The notes below the pieces were generated by a model, which was not told the origin of the DNA, did not search any database, and saw only the letters and a list, made by a program, of their open reading frames with translations. A stretch of 32,605 bases of DNA, taken from contig CAYWMP010000050.1 in NCBI GenBank assembly GCA_964459445.1, positions 1 through 32,605 on the forward strand. The letters are read 5' to 3'. Origin of the DNA: CAYWMP01 sp964459445. GTDB lineage: Bacteria; Desulfobacterota; DSM-4660; Desulfatiglandales; HGW-15. Below are positions 1 to 7,414 of this stretch, one piece after another (the first letter of the stretch is position 1; every line of letters starts with the position of its first letter). A program made the translations under genes and the position numbers.

Positions 1-22
1 TTTTTAAACTTTTGTGGGGGTA

Positions 23-41
23 CAGGGGGCTTTGCCCCCTG
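23..41. repeat. GC-rich hairpin
   Basis: An 8-bp perfect inverted repeat, CAGGGGGC with GCCCCCTG, separated by TTT. It could be the terminator stem of a gene left of the window or a dispersed palindromic repeat. No T-run follows, so a factor-independent terminator is not well supported. Confidence 0.5.
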
Positions 42-57
42 TTCGCGGCAAAATCCG

Positions 58-86
58 GTATGGTGGGATTTTACACCCCACCATAC
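58..86. repeat. 10-bp inverted repeat upstream of the VWA gene
   Basis: GTATGGTGGG (58-67) pairs perfectly with CCCACCATAC (77-86) around a 9-nt loop. It stands 70 bp before the start of the VWA gene and 17 bp after another hairpin. It may be an operator, a 5'-leader structure or part of a dispersed repeat, and nothing in the window decides between these. Confidence 0.45.
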
Positions 87-156
87 TACCACGATTCGTT
101 TTAGAGCCGGGATTTGTTTCCGACCGAAATTGCCCATATTAATCAAGGGAAGAATC

Positions 157-2031
157 ATGCACAAAACTTTCCTACGAAAAAGCAATAAGGTTTTTCCACC
201 TTTTCTCCTTCTTTGCATATCTCTGTGTTTCTTGACCCCGAGATATTCCTCTGCATCCATTGAAGATGAATTTCGGAGTGAGATTAGGACCCGGCTTCTC
301 GAGGTAGGAAGTATGCTCGAGGGTGTCAATGAGCAAAATGCAGGGATGGCATTTAAGGCCCTCCAGACTACCTTTGGCGTCCTGGGCACGACAAATGAGT
401 TGATCAACGCCATGGTCGAAAAGGCCGTGGAGATCTATCTCGAATCTCTTTTCAGATCGGCACGGATTCAAATCGAGGCGGTTGAGGAAATCCTTGAATT
501 TCAAATGGCTTTTAGAAGAGGCGCTACCAGGGTGATTCTGGAGGAGGTTCAAAGACAGTTGCCTGGGTTTGTTGAGGACCCGATCATCTACGAAAAATTG
601 GATAATGTCACACTTCATCTCTACAAGTCTTTTACAGAGGCGGATTCAAAGGTGTCTCAAAACCAAAAGGCCCTGGTTGGAGCTTTGGAAGAATTCTACA
701 GGACCGCTTACGTACATGCCAAAACCGGTCTTGGCGCGACTGCAAAGGCAGGATTAATGCTTAATGACGCGCGGGAACTGCATAATATGTATCGCTTCGC
801 AAGCTGGGTCACCAAGGGGATCGCCGGTCAAATGGCCAGCACCAACTCCAGCTTCTGGGTCGCGCTTAAACGCTGGAGCCCGGTGGTCGTAAGCCGCACC
901 GGCATGACCGCGGGAAAAGCCGCGTCTGCGGCCATTGGGGGTATCCTGTTTGTGGCCGACATCACAGGGGCAGGCGCCACCGCCGTTCATTATCACAAGA
1001 CCGAACCGCTTTTGAAGGATGCGTTCAGTACGCTTTCCATCCTATGGGAGGTGTATGGACAAGGGAGTATAAGGAAGCCTGAAGAAACCGACATCCAGAG
1101 CCTGGTTTACGCCCTTCAAAGCTACAGGGATGCGGTCGAGCATTTTGAAAAGGTTACCGGTTCGGACGAATGGTACCAATTCATAAAAAGGGCATTCCTA
1201 TGGCTGGTGTTCAAGTCGGAAGAATACAAAGAAGCTGCCAGGGTGTTCAAAGAAATCAAAGTAGAACTCGATGGCCGCATCGCCTACTGGCAGGGGATCA
1301 CGAGTCCTATCAAACCGCAAGAACCTTCCCCCGTGCAGGCTGTTTTGCTCATTTTGGATACCTCCGCAAGTATGTCTGAAAAGGCGAAGGGCACGGGGCT
1401 AAGAAAGATCGACGTGGCCAAGGATGCCCTGAAGGAAGTCTTAGAGGCGCCAAAGGCCCAAGGCATGGCGTGGGCCATCATGGTCTATGACGGTTGCAAT
1501 AGGACACCGGTTATCGCGCCTGCCGGCGGCGGTTTTACTAAAGTCAAAGCAAAGATCCTCGGCCCATTGCCTTCCCTAAAACCGCATGGGCAAACGCCGT
1601 TGGCCCTGTCTATTCTGAATGCTGGACGTTACATAGGTAGTCACGCAGCAGGTAAGAAAGCCCAACTCGTCCTGCTGACCGATGGACATGAGACCTGCAA
1701 GGGTGATCCGGTCGCAGCGGCCAGGAAGGTAACGGGTCCCAAGCTATCCTCGCTTGAAAGGGATTCATCTTTTGCCCGGCTCTTTGGACCATCGCTTGCT
1801 TATGCGCAAGCAAGATCGTCGAATATCTCCATCAATGTCATCGGCTTCGGGATTCAAAAGGGTTCTAAAGAGGAAGCGCAGCTTTCTGAAATTGCTAAGG
1901 CAGGCAAAGGCCGATATTATCCGGCCAGGGATGCAGGAGAACTCGCCAAGTCCATGGGCAAAGCCACCGGCGTAATCCCTGATGACGGCCCATTCAAGAA
2001 AAGGGTGTATAAGGAAGTTGAATACGAATAA
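157..2031 (+). CDS. Secreted von Willebrand factor A (VWA) domain protein
   Basis: A 624-residue exported protein. The ATG at 157 was chosen over an upstream TTG at 130 because AAGGGAAGA precedes it and a signal peptide follows at once (basic start, hydrophobic core FLLLCISLCFL, then Ser/Ala before the likely cleavage site). Residues about 35-380 are helical with no domain I recognise, including a Gly/Ala-rich hydrophobic stretch near residues 255-290. A VWA domain occupies about residues 393-600, with a complete MIDAS site: DTSAS at 401-405, the Thr of GQTPLA, and the Asp of LLTDGHE. Such domains bind a divalent metal and mediate protein contacts. The gene stands alone, with a terminator after it. 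The role is unknown; an envelope or periplasmic interaction protein is likely. Confidence 0.85.
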   Translation: MHKTFLRKSNKVFPPFLLLCISLCFLTPRYSSASIEDEFRSEIRTRLLEVGSMLEGVNEQNAGMAFKALQTTFGVLGTTNELINAMVEKAVEIYLESLFRSARIQIEAVEEILEFQMAFRRGATRVILEEVQRQLPGFVEDPIIYEKLDNVTLHLYKSFTEADSKVSQNQKALVGALEEFYRTAYVHAKTGLGATAKAGLMLNDARELHNMYRFASWVTKGIAGQMASTNSSFWVALKRWSPVVVSRTGMTAGKAASAAIGGILFVADITGAGATAVHYHKTEPLLKDAFSTLSILWEVYGQGSIRKPEETDIQSLVYALQSYRDAVEHFEKVTGSDEWYQFIKRAFLWLVFKSEEYKEAARVFKEIKVELDGRIAYWQGITSPIKPQEPSPVQAVLLILDTSASMSEKAKGTGLRKIDVAKDALKEVLEAPKAQGMAWAIMVYDGCNRTPVIAPAGGGFTKVKAKILGPLPSLKPHGQTPLALSILNAGRYIGSHAAGKKAQLVLLTDGHETCKGDPVAAARKVTGPKLSSLERDSSFARLFGPSLAYAQARSSNISINVIGFGIQKGSKEEAQLSEIAKAGKGRYYPARDAGELAKSMGKATGVIPDDGPFKKRVYKEVEYE

Positions 2032-2047
2032 TGATCGCCAACAAGGT

Positions 2048-2081
2048 AAAGGGGGCCGCCCATTTCCGGGCACCCCTTTTT
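2048..2081 (+). terminator. Rho-independent terminator of the VWA gene
   Basis: AAAGGGG (2048-2054) pairs with CCCCTTT (2073-2079), with an inner GCCC/GGGC stem and a T-run at 2077-2081. It lies 17 bp after the VWA stop codon. The 177 bp from here to 2258 hold no gene that I can support. Confidence 0.8.
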
Positions 2082-2258
2082 CTAATTTGTGAACATAAAA
2101 TTGCAGTTGCCAAAATCTACTCTGACACACATCGTGAGGTAGCTAGGATCTGAGCGGCCATGAAGAAGAGAAGACTTGTTATCGTAGCCATTAACTTTTA
2201 GACACTTTTATGATTATCGAATTATTTCCACAAAAAAACACAAATGATCCTGATCCAT

Positions 2259-2801
2259 TCAATCTCGCGGTTCGCATACCAATACGTTTCTTTCATCTCG
2301 CTCAAAGTTACACTTATCTTCCAGGATGGCCCTAAACCTTTTTCTAGCCCTATGAAGCCTCACTTTTACATTCTCAACACTAATGCCGAGGATTTCTGCA
2401 ATCTCCTTTTGACTGAACTCAGAGACATCATTGAGAACCAGAACCGTTCTGAGTGATTCGGGGAGAAGGCTCATTTGATTCTGAACGCATTCTCCCATCT
2501 GATTTTGTTCGAGGCCTTGTTGAACCGGGATGTGATCAAGTATTCCGACCGACTCAGGGATTTTGTCAGCATTTGAGTGGGCTCTACTCCTTCTTCTAAA
2601 ATGATCCTGGCATAGGTTGTAGGCGATGCGGTGGATCCAGGCAGACAGCTTTTCAGGGTCTTTTACGGTATCAATCTTTTCACGGACCCGGGTAAAGGTA
2701 TCCTGTATCAGGTCGTCTGCCATCCAGTCGTCCCTGACCAGCGTCAGGATGAATTTCCTGACCCGATCATAGTATTGATCATAAATCTCAAAGAAATCCA
2801 T
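2259..2801 (-). CDS. ECF-type RNA polymerase sigma factor (SigZ-like)
   Basis: A 180-residue sigma-70 family factor of the extracytoplasmic-function type, with only regions 2 and 4. Region 2 (about residues 5-75) includes the DDLIQDTF helix and the WIHRIAYNLCQDHFRR segment used for -10 recognition. Region 4 (about 108-160) has the LPESLRTVLVLNDVSEFSQ and EIAEILGISVENVKVRLHRARKR helix-turn-helix. GGGAGAG precedes the ATG. It is the last gene of a three-gene minus-strand unit (arsR, CMD protein, sigma factor) and starts 18 bp after the CMD stop. No separate anti-sigma gene is present, so ArsR control of transcription may be the main switch. The SigZ label is by resemblance only. Confidence 0.88.
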   Translation of the reverse strand: MDFFEIYDQYYDRVRKFILTLVRDDWMADDLIQDTFTRVREKIDTVKDPEKLSAWIHRIAYNLCQDHFRRRSRAHSNADKIPESVGILDHIPVQQGLEQNQMGECVQNQMSLLPESLRTVLVLNDVSEFSQKEIAEILGISVENVKVRLHRARKRFRAILEDKCNFERDERNVLVCEPRD

Positions 2802-2819
2802 TTGTCGTTTGCTCTCCCA

Positions 2820-3080
2820 TCATCCACAGCAGGAAGCCTGTGACGGGCCACAGCAGGAGTCGCTCGGTTGTCCCTGACCATTCATGAGACTAGAGACGGA
2901 TTTTTTCAAACTGATATGGGCTCCCTGCTTAACTTTGCTGGCTAAATCGACTGCCTGCTGAATTTCTTCGGCAGCCAGGTTCACCTCGTTTGCTTTGCCG
3001 AAGTAGTGTTCGAAACAAGGCACACAATTTGCTGCTGTTGCAGCGCCCAAAGAAATGAGAACCTTTGTCCTTTCATCCAT
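2820..3080 (-). CDS. Carboxymuconolactone decarboxylase (CMD/AhpD-like) family protein with Cys-rich tail
   Basis: An 86-residue single-domain CMD protein. The AhpD-type redox motif appears as ANCVPCFEHYF (CxxC near residues 19-22, followed by His), the arrangement used for peroxidase or disulfide chemistry in this superfamily. The protein ends in a short tail with two CCG motifs (SCCGPSQASCCG), which could bind a thiophilic metal or metalloid; that is inference. AGGAGGG stands ahead of the ATG. It lies between an ArsR regulator and an ECF sigma factor, consistent with a metalloid or redox response unit. The substrate is unknown. Confidence 0.85.
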   Translation of the reverse strand: MDERTKVLISLGAATAANCVPCFEHYFGKANEVNLAAEEIQQAVDLASKVKQGAHISLKKSVSSLMNGQGQPSDSCCGPSQASCCG

Positions 3081-3212
3081 TAGTCAAACCCTCCTGTTCT
3101 TAGAATTATTCATAGGACGGGCACGACCAACAAAAGGTTACAGTTACCTCTCTTTCGTCAGGATCCCCTGCCCAGTCGAAGATCCCGCTTTGCAGGGGAA
3201 GGGCGGGGAGTT

Positions 3213-3545
3213 TCACTTGTCCTCACCACCGGTGAGATACTGCACCACCATCCTGATGGTCTCTTCTCTGGCGTTTCAGAGGATGGTTTGTCCTTGCCTC
3301 TCACAACGTATGAGCCCGGCTGCTCTAAGTTCCTTGATGTGGTGGGAAATGGTGGACAGGGAGATTTCGAAGTTTTCAGCAACGGCACATACGGTTAACC
3401 GATTTTCTCCGTCCAACTGAGCCCTGCCGTGCCCCTGTCGAATGTGTTCAAAAATAGCCATACGGTTTTCATTGGACAGAGCCTTGAATGCCGCTGCCAG
3501 GCGTTCCCGGTCCCTTGTGTTGAGGATTGAATATTCACTGGACAT
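3213..3545 (-). CDS. ArsR/SmtB-family regulator with in-frame UGA (possible selenoprotein)
   Basis: A winged-helix repressor. The ATG at 3545 follows AAAGGG; an upstream TTG at 3575 has no such site. Visible parts are AAAFKALSNENRMAIFEHI (dimer helix and start of the HTH), FEISLSTISHHIKELRAAG (recognition helix) and GLIRCERQGQTIL (wing). The codon for residue 90 is TGA (3276-3278). The same frame then runs on for 20 codons to a TGA at 3213-3215, encoding NAREETIRMVVQYLTGGEDK, which looks like the normal C-terminal dimerisation helix. With the UGA read through, the protein is 110 residues, a usual ArsR length; without it, only 89. In related sequences a Cys often stands at this place (pattern F/Y-C-S-V-N). 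Cys53 and Cys81 are the other thiols. Selenocysteine insertion, a nonsense mutation and a base-call error remain possible. Confidence 0.85.
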
Positions 3546-3591
3546 GATTTTTTCCCTTTGCTCCAAATTCTGCAAGCAACATTATTATCAT

Positions 3592-3638
3592 ATTTCGAAG
3601 AATATCGAAATTATAAGCATAAGGTATCATGTTGTCAA
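3592..3638 (-). promoter_or_regulatory. Consensus sigma-70 promoter with ArsR operator dyad
   Basis: On the minus strand, TTGACA (3638-3633) is followed after exactly 17 bp by TATAAT (3615-3610), a perfect consensus promoter. A perfect inverted repeat ATTTCGA-N6-TCGAAAT (3592-3611) overlaps the -10 box and the probable start site. The 7-6-7 geometry is typical of ArsR/SmtB operators. The arsR start codon is 47 bp downstream. The arrangement predicts strong, autorepressed transcription of arsR, the CMD gene and the sigma gene. Confidence 0.85.
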
Positions 3639-3668
3639 TGCCGAGAGAATAGGGTTCGAAAGTATTCT

Positions 3669-5111
3669 CTATTGGGTTTTTAGTAACTTGGCCTTTTCCA
3701 GGTCTTGTTCTGCCCTCTGGGGGTCACCCGTGGATTTGTAGGCCGCTGCCCGGTTTTCATAGGCGTCAACGAATTTTGGGTTGATCGAGATAGCCCGAGT
3801 GTAATCATGAATCGCCATCTTAAAATCACCCATTCCGGCTCGAGCAAGGCCACGGTAGGCGTAAGCTTTGGCACTTGAAGGGTCTGTTTCAAGGGCATGA
3901 GTGAAATCGGAAATGGCGCGTTTCATGTTCCCTTTGAGGTAGGAAGCCCGACCTCGGTTTAGACAGGCTTTGATATGGTTGGGGAGTGCTATCAGAACCT
4001 CTGTATAGTCCAGAATCGCTCGATCAAGACTATCCTTTTTGAACCAGGAATTTCCTCTATAGTAGTGGGCCAACTTCAAAGCGGGGTTTATCCCAATAGC
4101 CCTGTCATAGTCAACAATAGCCTTGTCGAACTCGTTCTGGTAATAACGAAGGTTTCCGCGATTGAAGTGGGCCAAATAGAGATCCGGGTCTGCTTCAATC
4201 GCCTTGTTGTAATCCGCTAGCGCCCGGTCAAAATCTCTTTTTCTGAACCAGGCATTGGCACGGTTGAGGTAGGCCTTAGCCATTTGTGGGTTCAGATGGA
4301 TAGCTCTGTCGTAATTCTGGATTGAAAGGTCGAAATTGCCCTTCATGATCCAGGCGTTGCCTCTACCGACATAAGCGGATGCAAGATTGGGATTTATCTC
4401 AAGGGCCTTATCAAAATCGGCAATGGCTTCATCGAGTCCACGGACGTGATACCAGGCCCGTGCACGGTGGTAATAGGCTTCGCCGTTTTTGGGGTTAATT
4501 TTCAGGGCCAGGGTATGATCGGAGATAGCACGATCAAAGATACCTTTCTCAAACCATGCGCATCCTCTGCCATAGTAAGCTTCTGCGAAACGGGGATGGA
4601 GCCTAAGGGCCTCGCTGTAATCAGATAGGGCGTAATCCGGATCGCCTTTTTCCATCAAAGCCCTTGCCCTTAAGTAGTAGGCCTCATGATCATTTGAATC
4701 CATTTTGAGTGCTGCCGTTAAATCAAATATGGCCTTTTCGGTCTCGCCCCTATCAAGTAAAGCGGAACCGCGGCTTACAAGGATATTGGGAGAATGGGGG
4801 TACTCCTTTAGAGATCGGGTGTAATCCTCAATGGCGCGACCCAGTTCTCCTCTCTTTTGCCACGCATTCCCGCGGTAGTAGAAAACATTCCCTAAAGACG
4901 GATTCATTTTCAATGCTTCATTATAGGCCGAAATCGCTTCATCATAACGCTCTGAACCTGACAAGGAGATGCCCATTTCGAACCAATCTTGCGCGGATAT
5001 TGACTTCTGTGCCTTTTTGTCGACGGTTTGGCTGATATGAGAGTTGCATCCGGCGATGAAGAGACAGGTGATGGATGACAACAAGGCCACTCTCACGATG
5101 AATGTTTTCAT
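3669..5111 (-). CDS. TPR-repeat lipoprotein (13 tandem TPRs)
   Basis: A 480-residue lipoprotein. The ATG at 5111 was chosen over one at 5135 because AGGAGG precedes it and a lipoprotein signal follows directly (hydrophobic LLSSITCLFIAGC, lipobox Cys at residue 20). After a short linker, 13 consecutive 34-residue tetratricopeptide repeats fill the rest, with the usual pattern AYYxRGxAW..KG.xDxAIxDYxxALxxNP; the last is slightly degenerate. TPR arrays are protein-binding scaffolds. The protein should be membrane-anchored facing the periplasm, perhaps in the outer membrane. It is transcribed toward the arsR unit, but that unit has its own promoter 31 bp downstream, so they need not be co-expressed. 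The partner is unknown. Confidence 0.9.
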   Translation of the reverse strand: MKTFIVRVALLSSITCLFIAGCNSHISQTVDKKAQKSISAQDWFEMGISLSGSERYDEAISAYNEALKMNPSLGNVFYYRGNAWQKRGELGRAIEDYTRSLKEYPHSPNILVSRGSALLDRGETEKAIFDLTAALKMDSNDHEAYYLRARALMEKGDPDYALSDYSEALRLHPRFAEAYYGRGCAWFEKGIFDRAISDHTLALKINPKNGEAYYHRARAWYHVRGLDEAIADFDKALEINPNLASAYVGRGNAWIMKGNFDLSIQNYDRAIHLNPQMAKAYLNRANAWFRKRDFDRALADYNKAIEADPDLYLAHFNRGNLRYYQNEFDKAIVDYDRAIGINPALKLAHYYRGNSWFKKDSLDRAILDYTEVLIALPNHIKACLNRGRASYLKGNMKRAISDFTHALETDPSSAKAYAYRGLARAGMGDFKMAIHDYTRAISINPKFVDAYENRAAAYKSTGDPQRAEQDLEKAKLLKTQ

Positions 5112-5376
5112 GATTCCACTACCTCCTAATCCCACTTGGTAAACGTTGCCCCATTTAGCATTCGATATTCAGAATAAGCGCGCTTAGCACCTATGAAATT
5201 CCAAAAACCAAGGTTGCCCAAAACAGCAGAAAACTTCCCATAAAATGACAATCGTTAAACAGATATTCTAGTAGCGTGATTTAAGGCAGGCGGTTGGCAG
5301 GTCTCCAATCCAGGAAGGAAATCTTGAATTGAATGACGGCATCATAATCGATTAATCAGAAAAAGCCAAGGATTTA
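5112..5376. other. Intergenic stretch upstream of the TPR lipoprotein
   Basis: Holds the ribosome binding site and presumably the promoter of the TPR gene on the minus strand. I see no gene, strong repeat or clear promoter motif in it. Confidence 0.4.
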
Positions 5377-5554
5377 TACCTGAATATTGCATGAGCTACC
5401 TACTGGGGCACGGAAATCCTTGCTGCAACGCTTATTTCGCCATTTTAGTCCTCACCATATTGGTGAATATGCCTGCGGTCCAAAATGGCTGCAAAATCGC
5501 GTTTCCCTAATGATTTCCGCACCTCGCTACGGTGCCCCACGCAATATTCAGGTA
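5377..5554. mobile_element. 178-bp palindromic MITE-like element
   Basis: A non-coding element bounded by perfect 14-bp terminal inverted repeats, TACCTGAATATTGC (5377-5390) and GCAATATTCAGGTA (5541-5554). Further nested pairs follow in order: GGGGCAC (5405-5411) with GTGCCCC (5532-5538), GGAAATC (5412-5418) with GATTTCC (5512-5518), GCCATTTT (5439-5446) with AAAATGGC (5482-5489), and a central TCACC-ATATT-GGTGA (5452-5466). The whole can fold as one long interrupted hairpin. It has no coding capacity, so it would need a transposase in trans. It ends 18 bp from the DUF2284 gene stop. No clear target-site duplication was seen. Confidence 0.75.
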
Positions 5555-5571
5555 ATAAACTGCAATTTCGG

Positions 5572-6132
5572 CTATTTGATCAACAAAAAGGCATATCGGT
5601 TCATTTTCTGAGAATAGTCCGATAGCGGTTGGATCGGAAAGCCAAATTGCCGCACTGTCGAATAGACGTCCACGGCCATTGATTCTGGGGATGGCCGGGA
5701 CTGTCTCGGCAATTTGCACTCGTCCCTTGATCCGGCGCATTCGGCGCATAAGGAACAGCTGTCCATAAAAAGGAGGAAGGCCCTTTCGAAACCGGATAGA
5801 AAAAGGTCACGTTCTAACTTGCCGAGTTTCGCGTTGATTTTGGACCATGCATGACGGTCCTCGGGTTTTTTCACCTTTTTCACAAAATGAAAGACAATGG
5901 CTTCATTATATTCTCGAAAAAATCTTTCGCACTCGGATACGGAAGGCACGTTAGGGGGACAGGACGCATTTTCTCCGTAATTCCCGCATCCATACATACA
6001 TTTCATACGAACCCATTGCGAAACAATGATTTTTTTTGGATCAATCCACTTATAGTCTTTGTACCCGTACTTGTGGAACAGGGGCTCTAATTCCTCTCGC
6101 GTATTTTGGGTGTCAATTGGTTTCTTCGCCAT
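5572..6132 (-). CDS. DUF2284 metal-binding protein
   Basis: A 186-residue protein matching the DUF2284 family of predicted metal-binding proteins common in anaerobes. The ATG at 6132 follows AAGGAAGGGAC; upstream start codons lack such a site. Two Cys clusters are visible: MKCMYGCGNYGENASCPPNVP near residues 45-65, with the family signature of Cys residues before CPPN, and SCSLCAECAGSRDEC near residues 125-140, with ferredoxin-like spacing. An iron-sulfur or other metal centre is likely, but the function is not established. It stands alone on the minus strand between a terminator and a palindromic element. Confidence 0.85.
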   Translation of the reverse strand: MAKKPIDTQNTREELEPLFHKYGYKDYKWIDPKKIIVSQWVRMKCMYGCGNYGENASCPPNVPSVSECERFFREYNEAIVFHFVKKVKKPEDRHAWSKINAKLGKLERDLFLSGFERAFLLFMDSCSLCAECAGSRDECKLPRQSRPSPESMAVDVYSTVRQFGFPIQPLSDYSQKMNRYAFLLIK

Positions 6133-6198
6133 TGGATAGTCCCTTCCTTTACTAATTCTGCTATGAAGCCGCGTAATTATCCTTTGATCATTAGGCAC

Positions 6199-6241
6199 AA
6201 AAAAAAGCCTGGAGTCTTTGATTCAATTCAAAACCCCAGGC
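6199..6241 (-). terminator. Rho-independent terminator of the hsp20 pair
   Basis: Read on the minus strand, GCCTGG (6241-6236) pairs with CCAGGC (6212-6207), with an inner TTTGA/TCAAA stem, followed by a run of eight T residues (6206-6199). It lies 45 bp after the stop of the second Hsp20 gene. Confidence 0.85.
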
Positions 6242-6285
6242 ATTTAATATCGCCTTTTTGCATTAATCTCTACTAAAGAGATGGC

Positions 6286-6696
6286 CTATCCGGCCTTTAC
6301 TGTGATCTTCCTTGGGGCTTCTGCTTCTACCTTTGGTAGCGTTAATTTGAGCACGCCATCCGTCAGGTCAGCTTCAATTTTAGATTGATTAATCACTTCC
6401 GACAGGGTGAACTGCCTATGGTATTTCCCGATCTGGTATTCCCGGAATACATCCACCTCATTGTTCCCTTCGGGAGATTCCACTTCGCCGGAAAGGGTAA
6501 GGACATTGTCGGTAAGATCGATATCCAGATCATCCGCCTTGACGCCCGGCATGTCCGCTATAAGGGTAATCTCACTTTCTGTCTCGAAAATATCCACTGA
6601 AGGGGTAAAGGTAGGCCCCGGTCTGGTATATTCTGCGGGTGCACCCGCTTCCCTTTTGCCTTTTGTCAAAAGAGCTTTGGTTTCGGAATCAGACAT
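6286..6696 (-). CDS. Small heat-shock protein (Hsp20/alpha-crystallin family)
   Basis: A 136-residue ATP-independent holdase chaperone. The alpha-crystallin domain covers about residues 30-125: TPSVDIFETESEITLIADMP begins it, GVKADDLDIDLTDNVLTLSGE follows, and the terminal strand has GVLKLTLPK, the A-x-x-x-G-V-L-x-L signature region of the family (here DGVLKLTLPK). AAGGAGG stands ahead of the ATG. It lies 34 bp behind a second Hsp20 gene and shares its terminator, so the two form an operon. The two proteins are diverged, suggesting hetero-oligomers or different clients. Confidence 0.95.
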   Translation of the reverse strand: MSDSETKALLTKGKREAGAPAEYTRPGPTFTPSVDIFETESEITLIADMPGVKADDLDIDLTDNVLTLSGEVESPEGNNEVDVFREYQIGKYHRQFTLSEVINQSKIEADLTDGVLKLTLPKVEAEAPRKITVKAG

Positions 6697-6730
6697 GATC
6701 GATACCTCCTTTTGATTATCGGCCGCAGAA

Positions 6731-7195
6731 CTAAGAAGCCTTCACTTCAATCTGTTTTGGCTTTGCTGCTTCAGGTTTGGGCAATATCATCGTAAGCACG
6801 CCATAATTACATTCCGCAACCACCTTGTTTGGTTCAACCTGACCGGGCAGGCTGACGATGCGGCTGAATTCTCCTGCTTCTCTCTCTCTCCTGTGATACT
6901 TGACATTCTCGGTTTGTGCTGAAATTTTTCGCATGCCGGAAATGGAGATTGAATTTCCGGTAACTGATATATCCAGTTCATCCGGTTTGATCCCTGGAAG
7001 CTCAGCCCGGACATAATAGTTTTCATTATCTTCTGTCACATTGACCATTGGAAAAACACCCGCGGCTGGTTCCCTGAGAAATCCTCTGGTAGTGTCTTCA
7101 AAAAGCCTGTCCAATTCTCTGCGCATCCGCTCGAGTTCTTCAAAAGGACTTCTTGGGCTCCATGCGGGCCACCTGCCTAGCCTTCTCACGATCAT
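6731..7195 (-). CDS. Small heat-shock protein (Hsp20/alpha-crystallin family)
   Basis: A 154-residue Hsp20 chaperone, first gene of a two-gene hsp20 operon. The N-terminal arm (about residues 1-45) is Arg/Trp-rich with LGRWPAWSPRSPFEELERMRRELDRLF in outline, the usual start of class A bacterial Hsp20s. The alpha-crystallin domain (about 48-145) has FPMVNVTEDNENYYVRAELPG and ends with YGVLTMILPK. GGAAAGGAGG precedes the ATG. The 5' flank has a TTGACA box on the minus strand; heat control is likely from the family but not shown directly. Confidence 0.95.
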   Translation of the reverse strand: MIVRRLGRWPAWSPRSPFEELERMRRELDRLFEDTTRGFLREPAAGVFPMVNVTEDNENYYVRAELPGIKPDELDISVTGNSISISGMRKISAQTENVKYHRREREAGEFSRIVSLPGQVEPNKVVAECNYGVLTMILPKPEAAKPKQIEVKAS

Positions 7196-7236
7196 GATGC
7201 ATACCTCCTTTCCCTTCCCCAGGGGAATTTGGTAAG

Positions 7237-7265
7237 TAAATTAATCCGCCTTAAAAGGATGTCAA
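7237..7265 (-). promoter_or_regulatory. Candidate promoter of the hsp20 operon
   Basis: On the minus strand CTTGACA (TTGACA at 7265-7260) is followed after 17 bp by the weak -10 AATTTA (7242-7237). The CTTGA start also fits a sigma-32-type -35 box, but no clear CCCCAT-type -10 is seen. It is 42 bp upstream of the first Hsp20 start codon. Confidence 0.4.
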
Positions 7266-7414
7266 GAGTGCTTTAGGATTTAGGAAATTAGGCAATTGTA
7301 GGACGCTTCTGTGGGTATATGATCACTCATATCATTCTTTTAAGGAATACCTAATTCCGCGATCTAATTCAGTATAATGCAACCAGTTGTTTATGCACCA
7401 TCCCTGATTATCAG

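Noticed and set aside
3168..3198. CCCCTGC/GCAGGGG hairpin between arsR and the CMD gene as a SECIS element
   Set aside because: Bacterial SECIS elements sit directly after the UGA; this is about 80 nt beyond it.
3669..5111. Periodic 102-bp DNA pattern as a tandem repeat array or CRISPR-like structure
   Set aside because: The period equals the 34-residue TPR unit and the similarity is at protein level.
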